A stretch of 32,223 nt of DNA from Eubacteriales bacterium (lineage in GTDB: Bacteria > Bacillota > Clostridia > Lachnospirales > Lachnospiraceae), in assembly GCA_030536575.1 (NCBI GenBank), contig JAUNPS010000045.1:1-32223 (forward strand). The letters run 5' to 3'. The stretch's first letter is position 1, and each line of letters starts with the position of its first letter. Made by a program: the position numbers and the translations under genes. The notes under the pieces are model-generated. The model was not told the origin of the DNA and did not search any database. It worked only from the letters and a program-made list of their open reading frames with translations. Of this stretch, positions 7,508-16,000 are shown one piece after another.

Positions 7508-7832
7508 ATTCGAGGAGCCAGACGCGGGGCGCCAGGAAGCATAGGGCGTCGTGGATTGCAGGACGCCGCCGCGTCAGCGAAAACCTTTCGGGGAACGGGG
7601 CAACGTCATCGTCAAACTTCCCCTAACTGCGACTAGGACACTCAGGAGAGCCCTCGTGCCCAAGTCTTAGTAAGGGGCGATTTCGACTCTTCCTAAGTGC
7701 GCCCCTCGAAACACGTCCCCGCCAGCCTTCCGCTTCCCCGACGGCTGGCTTTGAATGCCTCTGCTTTTATCTTGGCTGCGGGGATTTGGCGGCGTCTCGA
7801 AACACGCTCTAAACCTGCCCCTCGAAACACGT
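7508..7832. other. GC-rich non-coding block of unknown origin
   Basis: About 325 bases between the end of operon B and the operon A promoter. No frame here has a credible start, ribosome binding site or protein-like composition. The block contains repeated GCCCCTCGAAACACGT units, a GCCAGCC/GGCTGGC hairpin (around 7721-7750) and a short complementary pair, AAGGGGCG/CGCCCCT. It could be an intergenic repeat element, a structured 3' untranslated region or a small RNA. I do not recognise it. Confidence 0.45.
7701..7832. repeat. Three copies of a GCCCCTCGAAACACGT repeat
   Basis: Two perfect 16-bp copies are at 7701-7716 and 7817-7832. A degenerate copy, TCTCGAAACACG, is at 7795-7806. The last copy abuts the stop codon of the operon B terminal gene. 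The copies are irregularly spaced, so this is not a CRISPR array. Confidence 0.7.
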
Positions 7833-10800
7833 TCACATAGCTTTCTTGGTTAGCCAGTCCGCCAGCAGGCCCGCGATTTCGGCGCTGTTTTTTTCCAGCA
7901 TCATCATGTGGCCGTTTCCGTGGATGCCAAGGTCGGGGAGGTGGAGGTAGTCGGCGGGGACGCCTGCCTGGGTTAGGAAGGCGGCGGTCTGCCAGTCGAA
8001 GGCGGCGTGGTAGGAGCATTCGCTGGTGAGGAGCAGGGTCGGGATGCCCGTTAAGTTTTTGAGTTTGCGGGCGGGTTCGGTCTGGAGATAGCCTGCGGCT
8101 GGCCTGCCGCCGGTTTCTTCAGGGCGGAAGGGGCGGATGCGCAGGTCGCCCGCGGTCTGGATCGGCGGTTCGAAGGTTAGGGGCAGGTGGGCGATTCCCC
8201 AGTTCGTGGGATGTCCGGTTTCGTCGATCTGAGGTTTTCCGGTCTGGATGTTGACGAAGGGCGGGCCGGAGGGCTCCACGGCGATCATGGCTTTTACGAG
8301 ATCCGGGCGGGCGTCGCCGATTTCCCAGACGCAGGGGCCGGCCTGGGAGTGGCCGATGACGATCATCGGCCCCGCCTGGTCTAATAGGGCGCAGGCTGCA
8401 TCCCGCACCAGCTCCTGTGTTTCCGCAATGCCGACCAGGCAGTCTACCTGGGAGGCATAGAACGCGTCAAAGACCGGGTCGCCGGGATATCCGGCGTTCT
8501 CGCCGCCCGGCCACTGGGTATGCGCGCACCCTTCCACCGCGGAGGGCCCGGTAAAGCTGTTTACGATTTCCTGGGTGGAAAAGGTATACCGCTCCCCGCG
8601 AAGCGTCCGGTGGCATGCGGAGCGCCCCCGCTCCGGCTGGTCTGCCACATAGACCACGTAGCCCTGGTTTAGGAAGTCCCAGGCCCATCCGGGACGTCCG
8701 TCCGGGGCGTACATCCAGCAGCTCCCGGTCTGGGCCGCGCCGTGGAGGAACAGCACCGGATAGGGGTGGCGGATTTCTTTTGGAACATAAACTTCCACGT
8801 ACATCTGCCCGGCAAAGCATTGCTTCCCGTCCACTTCGGTATAGGCTCCACCCGCATAGAGGAACCCTCTGGAATCCAGCATGGACATGTCCTGAAGCGG
8901 GATCGGCAGCTTCATACCCTGGAGCGGACGCGGCGACTCTATATTCTGGAGCGGATGCGGCGACTTTTCGGACTTTTGCCCGCACTCCTCCAGATAAATC
9001 GTTCCGGTAATGCCGGAACCGCATGTCGGGACAGGCCCCTTTTTCGTAACCGGATACATCTCCCGTTCGAGCGTGGTCGCCACTTCGATGCACAGTTCAT
9101 TTTCGCCCTCATGCAGAAGGCCAGTCAGGTCATAGCGGTAAGGCGGCGCGATCTGGATTCCGGCGCTTTCGCCGTTGACAAAAACCTCCACACCTTCAGC
9201 CGCATCTTGGATTTCGAGCAGCAATTCCGTTTCTTTTTTATAAAAAATATGATTCGTATAGCGTACAAAACCGGAAAATGTGGGATTTTCCTCGGCAAGT
9301 CTGTCCGGTATGGATACCGATGTTTCTTCTTTAAAATTCGGATAATCGATACTTCGGCAGATGCTGCGCTTCCAGCCGGAAATAAAAGGCTTTCTCGCTT
9401 CTGTCAGGAGAATCGGTTCTTCCAGCTTTCGCGCCGTTTCATCAAAAACAACGATAAGTGGTTTCAGAGGTTCCAGGCATACGCGAAGTACGGTTCCCTC
9501 TTCGGTTTCTTCTGCCTGCAAGGTTTCCAGCCGGTTATCCCACGCATTGTACGCATAACAGCGGCCTTTCTGCCGAATCCGAATCTCTCCGGTATAGGGT
9601 TTCGCGCCCTCATTCGAAAGCAGATACAGATCGCTTCCATTCTGGCGATGCTGGTAATACTGATAATGCAAATAGCGCAGGTAACGATTCCCCGGAACCA
9701 CCTCGATTTCCCGAATCGAAAGGCTTTCCAAAACCTCCAAAAGCTCATCCAGTTTGACGCAGAGACAGTCTTTCAACTCAGCCGGAAGCACGCCTTCCCC
9801 GCTGCAAATCCCTTTCGGCCGCTGATCGATAAAAATCACATGGCCGCCCTGCTTTTGCAGTTCCGCCATCCCTTCCGCAGCTTCCTTCGTGATATAATCA
9901 TACGCCGGAACCACCAGCACCTCATACATCTGGCCGTTCACATGAAGTTTTTCAGAAACCTCTGTCCCGAATGCAGCCCTGTCTGCGAACACATCCGACG
10001 GGATAAAATCATAGTCAATCTGTCCGTCTGCCAAAGACACCGCCGGTTCCTGCATCATCATCGCACTTCCGCACCAGTCCGATTCGCCCTGGTACAATAT
10101 CCCTACCGGGGCAATGTGCCTCCCATCGTTTATCAGCTCGCACACCCGGTTCCCATACGCCATCAGCTTCCCAAAATGCCGGTACTGCGGATTATTCCCA
10201 TGCGCATAAAAATGCGGCGGACAGTCCGGGTCCGGAAACTCCTTGGCGGAAAACGCATGGGGAACATAGTGGTTAATCCCCCGCACCAGAAAATGATCCA
10301 GCAGGTACTTCTCCAGATGCACCCCTTCCGACCATCCATACGCCCCAAAGACCTCGCACATGGAGCGCCCCTTCTTTAACGGCTCCAGCGCCGCCGCCGA
10401 AGCCGCCAGCTTCCCCAGCGCATAATGATAGAAATGGCCGTCCCGCTTCGCATCCCCTTCTTCCCGCTGGGGCAGAACCTGCCCGACAATGTCGTCGATT
10501 CCAGCCATATCCTGTCCGGCCAGCCCCCTAAAATAGTGTCCCAGACTGCTGCCCGTCCGGCTGTGCTGGTTATTGTCCTCAATCAGATGGCCAATGTATT
10601 CCACACCGTGTTCCCGGCACCAGTCGCCGATCTGATAAGAGAAATCCCGCTTCACGGCCTTTGTCACCGCATTCATATAGTCATAACGTGCTTTGGCGCA
10701 GAGATCACTTTCAAAAGGCTGTTCCCAAATCAATGGCAGATACAGCGCATACCGCTCGCCCCAGCATTGTTTCAGCTCCGCTTCCACTTCCCGGCTCCAG

Positions 10801-11612
10801 GCCTGGTCATCCAACTCACTGATCTTCTTCCCCGTCTCGTACAGGTGGCCATTCCCAATCTCCGGCTCATCCGAAAAAAACCCGGCAATCGTCTTCCCGA
10901 AATCCTCCCCATAATGCTGATAATGCGGCTCATAAACCGTATCGATCAGCACCCGGCAGCTCGCCGCATCCATCATATTGATATAATCCCGGTGGGGCCC
11001 CCGGTTCCTGGTCAGATAGCAAAGGGCCAGCTTCCACTTCCCTTCCGGAACTTCAAACCGAATCCGGTTTTCCGGAATCTGCCCGGACAAATCCCGCAGA
11101 TCCTCCTCGCCGCTTCCCCCTTCCCGAATCGCTGTCACACTCACCAGACAGTCGTCCGAAAAAAACGGAAGTTCTTTTTTAATCCACGCATCCATCGCCG
11201 TCGGCTTCCAGGGACTCGCCGACTGTCTGTCCTCCAAGGACAGTTCCATCACGGTTCCACTTTCGGTGCAGGCCACCGTCTCCATCACAAGGCTCTGCCT
11301 GCGCAGGGAAATGTCCTGTTTTTCCATGGCTCCGTTCGCATACCCGGTGGGGAAATGGCTGTCGTCCAGAATCCAGACTTTCATGTCCCGCTTCCTGGCC
11401 TCATCCAGGATCACATCCATGTCCTTCCACCATTTCTCCCCCAGGAAATCCGGGTGCGGGCGGCTCTCCACACAAACCGCCCCGATATTGCTCTCGTGAA
11501 TCACCTTCATATACTCCCGCAATACCTCTTCGGACTCCCCATGCTGCCAGAAAAAGGGGAAAATATAATTTCCGCCCCGGTTTTCCAGTAATTTCTCCAC
11601 TTTCTGATTCAT
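7833..11612 (-). CDS. GH106-like glycosidase fused to an alpha/beta hydrolase (esterase-type)
   Basis: Two-enzyme protein of 1259 residues. Residues 1 to about 560 resemble the GH106 (alpha-L-rhamnosidase) and related clan: FPFFWQHGE near 20, FFSDEPE with E249, and MCEVFGAYGWSEG with E420 and E429. A beta-sandwich sugar-binding domain with VFVNGESAG and NELCIEV lies at about 780-875. A linker at 884-910 consists of three 9-residue repeats. From about 913 an alpha/beta hydrolase follows: LFLHGAAQTG oxyanion region, GHSQAG nucleophile S1089, candidate acid E1198 and H1235 in GNGHMM. The second domain probably removes an ester or acyl group. No signal peptide. AAAGGA precedes the ATG, 12 bases after the GH3 gene. 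Last gene of operon B. The exact sugar and acyl specificities are unknown. Confidence 0.82.
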   Translation of the reverse strand: MNQKVEKLLENRGGNYIFPFFWQHGESEEVLREYMKVIHESNIGAVCVESRPHPDFLGEKWWKDMDVILDEARKRDMKVWILDDSHFPTGYANGAMEKQDISLRRQSLVMETVACTESGTVMELSLEDRQSASPWKPTAMDAWIKKELPFFSDDCLVSVTAIREGGSGEEDLRDLSGQIPENRIRFEVPEGKWKLALCYLTRNRGPHRDYINMMDAASCRVLIDTVYEPHYQHYGEDFGKTIAGFFSDEPEIGNGHLYETGKKISELDDQAWSREVEAELKQCWGERYALYLPLIWEQPFESDLCAKARYDYMNAVTKAVKRDFSYQIGDWCREHGVEYIGHLIEDNNQHSRTGSSLGHYFRGLAGQDMAGIDDIVGQVLPQREEGDAKRDGHFYHYALGKLAASAAALEPLKKGRSMCEVFGAYGWSEGVHLEKYLLDHFLVRGINHYVPHAFSAKEFPDPDCPPHFYAHGNNPQYRHFGKLMAYGNRVCELINDGRHIAPVGILYQGESDWCGSAMMMQEPAVSLADGQIDYDFIPSDVFADRAAFGTEVSEKLHVNGQMYEVLVVPAYDYITKEAAEGMAELQKQGGHVIFIDQRPKGICSGEGVLPAELKDCLCVKLDELLEVLESLSIREIEVVPGNRYLRYLHYQYYQHRQNGSDLYLLSNEGAKPYTGEIRIRQKGRCYAYNAWDNRLETLQAEETEEGTVLRVCLEPLKPLIVVFDETARKLEEPILLTEARKPFISGWKRSICRSIDYPNFKEETSVSIPDRLAEENPTFSGFVRYTNHIFYKKETELLLEIQDAAEGVEVFVNGESAGIQIAPPYRYDLTGLLHEGENELCIEVATTLEREMYPVTKKGPVPTCGSGITGTIYLEECGQKSEKSPHPLQNIESPRPLQGMKLPIPLQDMSMLDSRGFLYAGGAYTEVDGKQCFAGQMYVEVYVPKEIRHPYPVLFLHGAAQTGSCWMYAPDGRPGWAWDFLNQGYVVYVADQPERGRSACHRTLRGERYTFSTQEIVNSFTGPSAVEGCAHTQWPGGENAGYPGDPVFDAFYASQVDCLVGIAETQELVRDAACALLDQAGPMIVIGHSQAGPCVWEIGDARPDLVKAMIAVEPSGPPFVNIQTGKPQIDETGHPTNWGIAHLPLTFEPPIQTAGDLRIRPFRPEETGGRPAAGYLQTEPARKLKNLTGIPTLLLTSECSYHAAFDWQTAAFLTQAGVPADYLHLPDLGIHGNGHMMMLEKNSAEIAGLLADWLTKKAM
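8883..8963 (-). repeat. Tandem 27-bp repeat encoding the interdomain linker
   Basis: Three in-frame 27-bp units (8963-8937, 8936-8910, 8909-8883) encode SPHPLQNIE, SPRPLQGMK and LPIPLQDMS at residues 884-910. The first two are very similar at DNA level; the third has diverged. The repeat sits exactly between the glycosidase and esterase parts, so it looks like an expanded Pro-rich spacer formed by slippage or unequal crossing-over. Confidence 0.8.
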
Positions 11613-11624
11613 ACGCCCATTCCT

Positions 11625-13841
11625 TTAATCTTTTATCAGTACAAAACTCCTCTGATTCTCTGTCTCGCTGCTGTTTCCAACAAAGACCCGGAACTCGCCC
11701 GCTTCGCTTACGCGTCCCTGGCCTTCCTTATAAAACCGCAGCATTTCTTCGCTGATTTCAAAAACAACCGTTTCCACTTCACCCGGCTTCAGGGTCACTT
11801 TCCGGAAGTCCTTCAGCTCCTTCACCGGACGCGCCACGCTGGCCGCCACATCCCGGATATAAAGCTGCACGACCTCGGTTCCTTCGCATTTTCCAATATT
11901 TTTCACGGTAACGCTCGCCGTCACCGTCTCGCCAGGACGCAGGGTTTCCCGATCCAGGACAAGTTCCGAAATCGAAAATTCCGTGTAGCTTAACCCATAT
12001 CCGAAGGGATACAGCGGTTTATTCGGAATATCCAGATACCGCGAAAGGAACCTGTCTTCATCCCCTTCTTTGTAGGGACGCCCGGTATTCAGCGCATTGT
12101 AGTACACCGGAACCTGTCCCACGCAGTACGGGAAGGACATGCTGAGTTTGCCGGACGGATTCACCTTCCCGGTGAGTACATCCGCAATGGCATGTCCCCC
12201 TTCCGTCCCCGGCATCCACACTTCCAGCACCGCCCGCGCCTTCCGGCTCACTTCCCGCAGATCCAGCGGCCGCCCGCTAAAGAGCACCACAACCACGTTT
12301 GGATTCACCGCGGAAACCTTCCGGAACAGTTCCATCTGGATCTCCGGAATCTCGATCATTGCGCGGCTGGCCGCCTCGCCGGACTGCAGATAGTGTTCTC
12401 CCAGCGCCAGAATCACCACGTCAGCCTCCTTCGCCGCATTGCACGCCTCTTCTTCCATCTGACGGCACTCTTCGGCACTGTACTCCATCTTTTCCTCTGT
12501 CCGGAATCCCACCAGGCGCACGCCGTTTTCCAGAAGGGGGCTGCCCTGGCAATAAGCCATCCGCTCCGGCGCAAAGACTTCCTGGGCCGCCTCCTGAATG
12601 GTCACGCTGTCCTTCGCTTCCCCGGCCACAGCCCAACTGCTCAGCATCTCTTTCCGGTTCACATACGGCCCAATAAACGCGATTTTCTGTTCGGCAGACA
12701 CCGGAAGCACCCCGTCATTTTTCAGCAGGACGAAGGATTTCGCCGCCGCTTCCCTGGCCAGCGCCCGATGCTCCGGACACAGAATCACTTCTTTTTCCTT
12801 CTCCGGGTCTGCATCCTTAAAAGGATTTTCGAACAGGCCCAGGTCATTTTTCAGCTTCAGAATCCGCCAAACCGCCTCGTCCAGCAGCCTTTCGTCAATC
12901 TTTCCCTCTTCAATCAGCCTGCACAGATTTCCGGAATACACATTCGTACACATATCAATGTCTACGCCCGCTTCCAGCGCCTTCTTCGCCGCGTCCGCCT
13001 TATCTTCCGCATAGCCGTGATTGATGGTTTCCAGGATCGCCGCAAAATCCGAGATCAGCACGCCCTCGAACCCCATCTCATCCCGCAGAATGTCCCGCAT
13101 CAGATGCCGGTTTCCCGTGGCCGGAATCCCGTCCACCGTATTAAAGGACGTCATCACCATGGCCGCGCCGGCCTGAATCCCCGCCTCATAAGCCGGAAGA
13201 TAGGCATTCCGAAACGTGTGCTCGCTGATTTCCGCCGTATTATAGTCCCGGCCCGCTTCCGCCGCGCCGTACCCCGCAAAATGCTTCACGCACGCCGCCA
13301 CGCGCCCCGGCTCCTTTAAATCCTTCCCCTGGAATCCCTTCACCATCGCCGCCGTCATCCGGCTGTTCAGATACGGATCTTCCCCGGTGGACTCCATCAC
13401 CCGGCCCCATCTGGCGTCCCGCACCAGGTCGGCCATGGGCGAAAAGGTCACATGAAGCCCGGAAACCGCCGCTTCCTTCGCCGCCGTCTGCGCGCATTTT
13501 TCCGTCATCTCCGGGTCAAAGGACGCGCCCTGCCCGATGGGCGCCGGAAACACCGTGCGCATCCCATGAATGATATCCTTCATAAACAGCATCGGAATCC
13601 CGTGGGGCTGGCGCTCCATCTGCAATTTCTGCAATGCAATCAATTTTTCCGCCCCATGTGTCCCGATCGCCGCCCCGGCCAGGTCAAAATCCTCTTTCTC
13701 CCAGCCGAATCCCGCCGCGGAACCCATCAGCGCATCGTCCGTATTTTCCATCAGAAAGCGCGCCATCACCTGAAGGGTCTGGCCTACTTTCTCTTTCCTT
13801 GTCATCGAGTTTAAAAGCTGTTTTAATTCCTGTTCTGTCAT
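11625..13841 (-). CDS. GH3 beta-glycosidase
   Basis: Protein of 738 residues with full GH3 architecture: N-terminal (beta/alpha)8 barrel with KHFAGYG and the nucleophile D265 in LISDFAA, an alpha/beta sandwich domain with ALGEHYLQSGEAASR where E489 is the likely acid/base, and a C-terminal fibronectin-III-like domain (PFGYGLSYTEF onward). Family members remove terminal beta-linked glucose or xylose, or alpha-linked arabinose; the exact sugar cannot be told. The nucleophile motif is SDF rather than the common SDW. No signal peptide, so cytoplasmic. AAGGAGGA precedes the ATG. The ATG overlaps the stop of the MFS gene as ATGA, indicating translational coupling in operon B. Confidence 0.95.
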   Translation of the reverse strand: MTEQELKQLLNSMTRKEKVGQTLQVMARFLMENTDDALMGSAAGFGWEKEDFDLAGAAIGTHGAEKLIALQKLQMERQPHGIPMLFMKDIIHGMRTVFPAPIGQGASFDPEMTEKCAQTAAKEAAVSGLHVTFSPMADLVRDARWGRVMESTGEDPYLNSRMTAAMVKGFQGKDLKEPGRVAACVKHFAGYGAAEAGRDYNTAEISEHTFRNAYLPAYEAGIQAGAAMVMTSFNTVDGIPATGNRHLMRDILRDEMGFEGVLISDFAAILETINHGYAEDKADAAKKALEAGVDIDMCTNVYSGNLCRLIEEGKIDERLLDEAVWRILKLKNDLGLFENPFKDADPEKEKEVILCPEHRALAREAAAKSFVLLKNDGVLPVSAEQKIAFIGPYVNRKEMLSSWAVAGEAKDSVTIQEAAQEVFAPERMAYCQGSPLLENGVRLVGFRTEEKMEYSAEECRQMEEEACNAAKEADVVILALGEHYLQSGEAASRAMIEIPEIQMELFRKVSAVNPNVVVVLFSGRPLDLREVSRKARAVLEVWMPGTEGGHAIADVLTGKVNPSGKLSMSFPYCVGQVPVYYNALNTGRPYKEGDEDRFLSRYLDIPNKPLYPFGYGLSYTEFSISELVLDRETLRPGETVTASVTVKNIGKCEGTEVVQLYIRDVAASVARPVKELKDFRKVTLKPGEVETVVFEISEEMLRFYKEGQGRVSEAGEFRVFVGNSSETENQRSFVLIKD

Positions 13842-15010
13842 CTTCGCGAATCCTCCTTCTTTTTCTTTTCACGCAGGACAAAGTACACCCATGCCGCGGC
13901 AATTGGAATCGCACACAGCATATACATGGTTCCATAGCCTGCCTGTTCTGCTAAGGCTCCGCCTAAAATCGGCCCGACAGCCTGTCCCAGGTCGCCGCCG
14001 ATATACATCGTACTGCTGGCAAGCCCCCGCTTTTCCGGAGGCACGCTCTTAAACGCTTCCGTCTGAAGAGCCGGCTGGGACATGCCCTGTGCAATGGCCT
14101 TCGTGCACCCGGCGATCAGAAGCACCGGAAGCGACCAAGCATTCCCGATCAGCAAAAGTGTCGCCACCCCGCAGACAAAGGCCGGATACAGGTTCTTTCC
14201 CAGCGACCACTGGTTCATCTTCTTCGCCAGCAAAATCCTGGTCGCGATCAGCACGACCGCATTCACCGTGAAATGCAGATCCACATTGGAAATGGCCCGC
14301 TCCGCCGCAAACGCCACCAGAAAGGTGCTGACCACCCCGTTCATCATGGTAAACGACGCGTTCACGCCGGAAAGCCCGATCAGGCTTTTCTCCGCAATCA
14401 CCAGTTTTCTTTTCCCCTGCTGCTCCACCTTCTTTTCCGGCGGCGTGTAGGGGTACAGAAGCGACGCAATGGAAGCGATGGACAGCATGACCGTCCCAAC
14501 CAGCATACACACCCGGTAGCCCGCCGTACTGCTTAACCAAATTCCCAGGCTTGGCCCAATCGCCATACTCGCCACAGACATCAGCCCGTAGTAGCTGATG
14601 GCCTCGCCCATCCGTTTTTCCGGTACGCTCTCGCTGACCAGCACCAGGCTGGCCGTGCTGGAAATGCCGAAAGCCACGCCGTGGAGCCCTCGGAAACATA
14701 TTATCACAGGAATGCTTGGAATGACAGAATAAAGAAGGAGAGAGATTGTCATGAGTACCGTAAAGCCTGCCATCAGGTGTTTGCGGTTTTTCGTATCTGC
14801 CAGGACGCCGCTTACGGGCCTGGAAAACAGAGAGGTAAAGGCAAACAGGCCGCCTACAATTCCACAAATGGACACACTCGCTCCAAGTGTGCCCATATAT
14901 CCGGTCAGAACCGGTGTGATCATATTATAGCTCAGCCATGCGAAGAAGTTCGTCACAGACAGCAGGATGTAAGGTTTTGTCCACAAACCTGACTTTTCTG
15001 CCGTACTCAT
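13838..15010 (-). CDS. MFS transporter
   Basis: Integral membrane protein of 390 residues with about 12 hydrophobic segments. The loop between segments 2 and 3 carries SGVLADTKNRKHLM, the major facilitator motif A. The family transports small solutes by ion coupling. In this operon it may import a glycoside or, equally, export an aglycone or acid released by the encoded enzymes; direction cannot be inferred. The start at 15010 forms an ATGA overlap with the stop of the isomerase-like gene; a TTG two codons upstream is an alternative. A GGGGG run lies just upstream in the end of the previous gene. Confidence 0.88.
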   Translation of the reverse strand: MSTAEKSGLWTKPYILLSVTNFFAWLSYNMITPVLTGYMGTLGASVSICGIVGGLFAFTSLFSRPVSGVLADTKNRKHLMAGFTVLMTISLLLYSVIPSIPVIICFRGLHGVAFGISSTASLVLVSESVPEKRMGEAISYYGLMSVASMAIGPSLGIWLSSTAGYRVCMLVGTVMLSIASIASLLYPYTPPEKKVEQQGKRKLVIAEKSLIGLSGVNASFTMMNGVVSTFLVAFAAERAISNVDLHFTVNAVVLIATRILLAKKMNQWSLGKNLYPAFVCGVATLLLIGNAWSLPVLLIAGCTKAIAQGMSQPALQTEAFKSVPPEKRGLASSTMYIGGDLGQAVGPILGGALAEQAGYGTMYMLCAIPIAAAWVYFVLREKKKKEDSRR

Positions 15011-15867
15011 TCCCAAACAATCCCCCTATACTTACGGAAGCCTTCCATGCTGACTTTTACGCTCTCAAGCTGGTTCAGTTTCGTCGCATCCTGTTCCAGA
15101 ATGATGTAGTCCACGCTTCCCATCTCATTTGCGGTGTCGATAATGGACTGGATATCCATGCAGCCGTAGCCGATTTCAATGAAGTCGTCATTGCACTTCG
15201 TACCTACCCAGAGTTTCTGGTCGATGACCGTATCTTTTCCGACAACGTCGAACATGTTCACCGGATTCTTAGAGTCTTTGACCAGGTCTTTCTGATGCAG
15301 CTTCTTGATCCGGCTTCCGAAATGCTTCATGACTTCCACCGGGTCCAGGCCTGCGCGAAGCGTCCAGTACGTATCCAGCTCCAGGTTTACGTGGGCCGGG
15401 TCGGTATTGTTCACGATGGCGTCCATGACGGTTTCGCCGTCGAATTCCTGGAATTCATGGTAATGGTTGTGGTACAGGAAGGTCATGCCCTCTTCGGCGG
15501 CCATCTTTCCCATCTGCTCCAGAAGTTCCACCTTGCGCATCACGTCGTCCCGGCTGGAGAAGTAATCCATCGGGTAGATGACGGTGGTGTTGCCGATCTT
15601 CTGGTTGTATTCGATGACTTTTTTGTAATTGTCCAGGTTAAACGGATAAATGTGTGCGCTGACTACCTGCGCCCCCGCGTCGTCCAGCACTTTTTTCAGT
15701 TCTTCTGCGCTGACACCAAAGCCGATGCCCTGATCTTCCAGCGCGTTGTGGTTCGCCGCTTCCAGGTATTTGTAGCCCGCTTCCGCTACCTGGTAAATGG
15801 TCTTGATGGGATCTGCTTTCATCAGTTCCCGAACCGAATATAATTGGATACCTACTTTTAATGCCAT
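15007..15867 (-). CDS. Sugar phosphate isomerase/epimerase-like TIM barrel protein (second type)
   Basis: First gene of operon B, 286 residues. TIM barrel of the xylose-isomerase-like family with the motif YHNHYHEF (132-139; E138), LELDTYW (D165), LHQKD (H191) and ILEQD (E258) forming the expected metal site. It belongs to a different subfamily from the protein at 2793-3707, closer to those annotated as IolE-like or as sugar isomerases acting with Gfo/Idh/MocA dehydrogenases. GAGGAAA precedes the ATG, and the stop overlaps the MFS start. Expression comes from the promoter at 15896-15959. Possible roles are isomerisation of a keto-sugar or beta-elimination of a 3-keto-glycoside; neither is proven here. 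Confidence 0.88.
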   Translation of the reverse strand: MALKVGIQLYSVRELMKADPIKTIYQVAEAGYKYLEAANHNALEDQGIGFGVSAEELKKVLDDAGAQVVSAHIYPFNLDNYKKVIEYNQKIGNTTVIYPMDYFSSRDDVMRKVELLEQMGKMAAEEGMTFLYHNHYHEFQEFDGETVMDAIVNNTDPAHVNLELDTYWTLRAGLDPVEVMKHFGSRIKKLHQKDLVKDSKNPVNMFDVVGKDTVIDQKLWVGTKCNDDFIEIGYGCMDIQSIIDTANEMGSVDYIILEQDATKLNQLESVKVSMEGFRKYRGIVWE

Positions 15868-15895
15868 AGCAATTTCCTCGCTTTCGTTTTCTTTT

Positions 15896-15959
15896 ATCGT
15901 ACCGCATTTCCCTTTTCCGCGCTATGTCCTTCTTTGTGGGAAACTACGCATATGTTTAC
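15896..15959 (-). promoter_or_regulatory. Operon B promoter with shared activator element
   Basis: Minus-strand -10 TACGAT (15901-15896). The element GTAAACATATGCGTAGTTT (15959-15941) lies exactly 39 bases upstream of it. CATAGC is at 15926-15921, overlapping the -35, which otherwise lacks consensus. It matches the operon A promoter in 18 of 19 positions of the main element, with identical spacing. Predicted transcription start is near 15889, about 22 bases before the ATG. Confidence 0.75.
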
Positions 15960-15984
15960 TTCTCTTCAATATCCCTTCCCCGCA

Positions 15985-15997
15985 GCCGGGGCCCGGC
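15985..15997 (-). terminator. GC-rich hairpin after operon C (weak terminator candidate)
   Basis: GCCGGGGCCCGGC lies immediately after the stop codon of the last operon C gene. The stem is strong but no U-tract follows on the minus strand, so termination by this hairpin alone is doubtful. Confidence 0.35.
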
Positions 15998-16000
15998 GGC

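Noticed and set aside
7701-7832. Possible CRISPR-like array
   Set aside because: Only two perfect copies and one degenerate copy, irregular spacing, no cas genes.
7693-8019. 108-codon minus-strand frame spanning the end of the fusion gene and the non-coding block
   Set aside because: Arg/Pro-rich, overlaps a real gene in another frame, and its downstream part lies over the repeat block without a start of its own.
8742-10379. 545-codon plus-strand open frame opposite the fusion gene
   Set aside because: Shadow of a GC-rich gene in the opposite frame; no domain-like sequence, and the true gene on the other strand has intact catalytic motifs.
15008-15016. TTG start two codons upstream of the MFS start
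   Set aside because: ATG at 15010 forms an ATGA overlap with the preceding stop, which is the more usual coupling.
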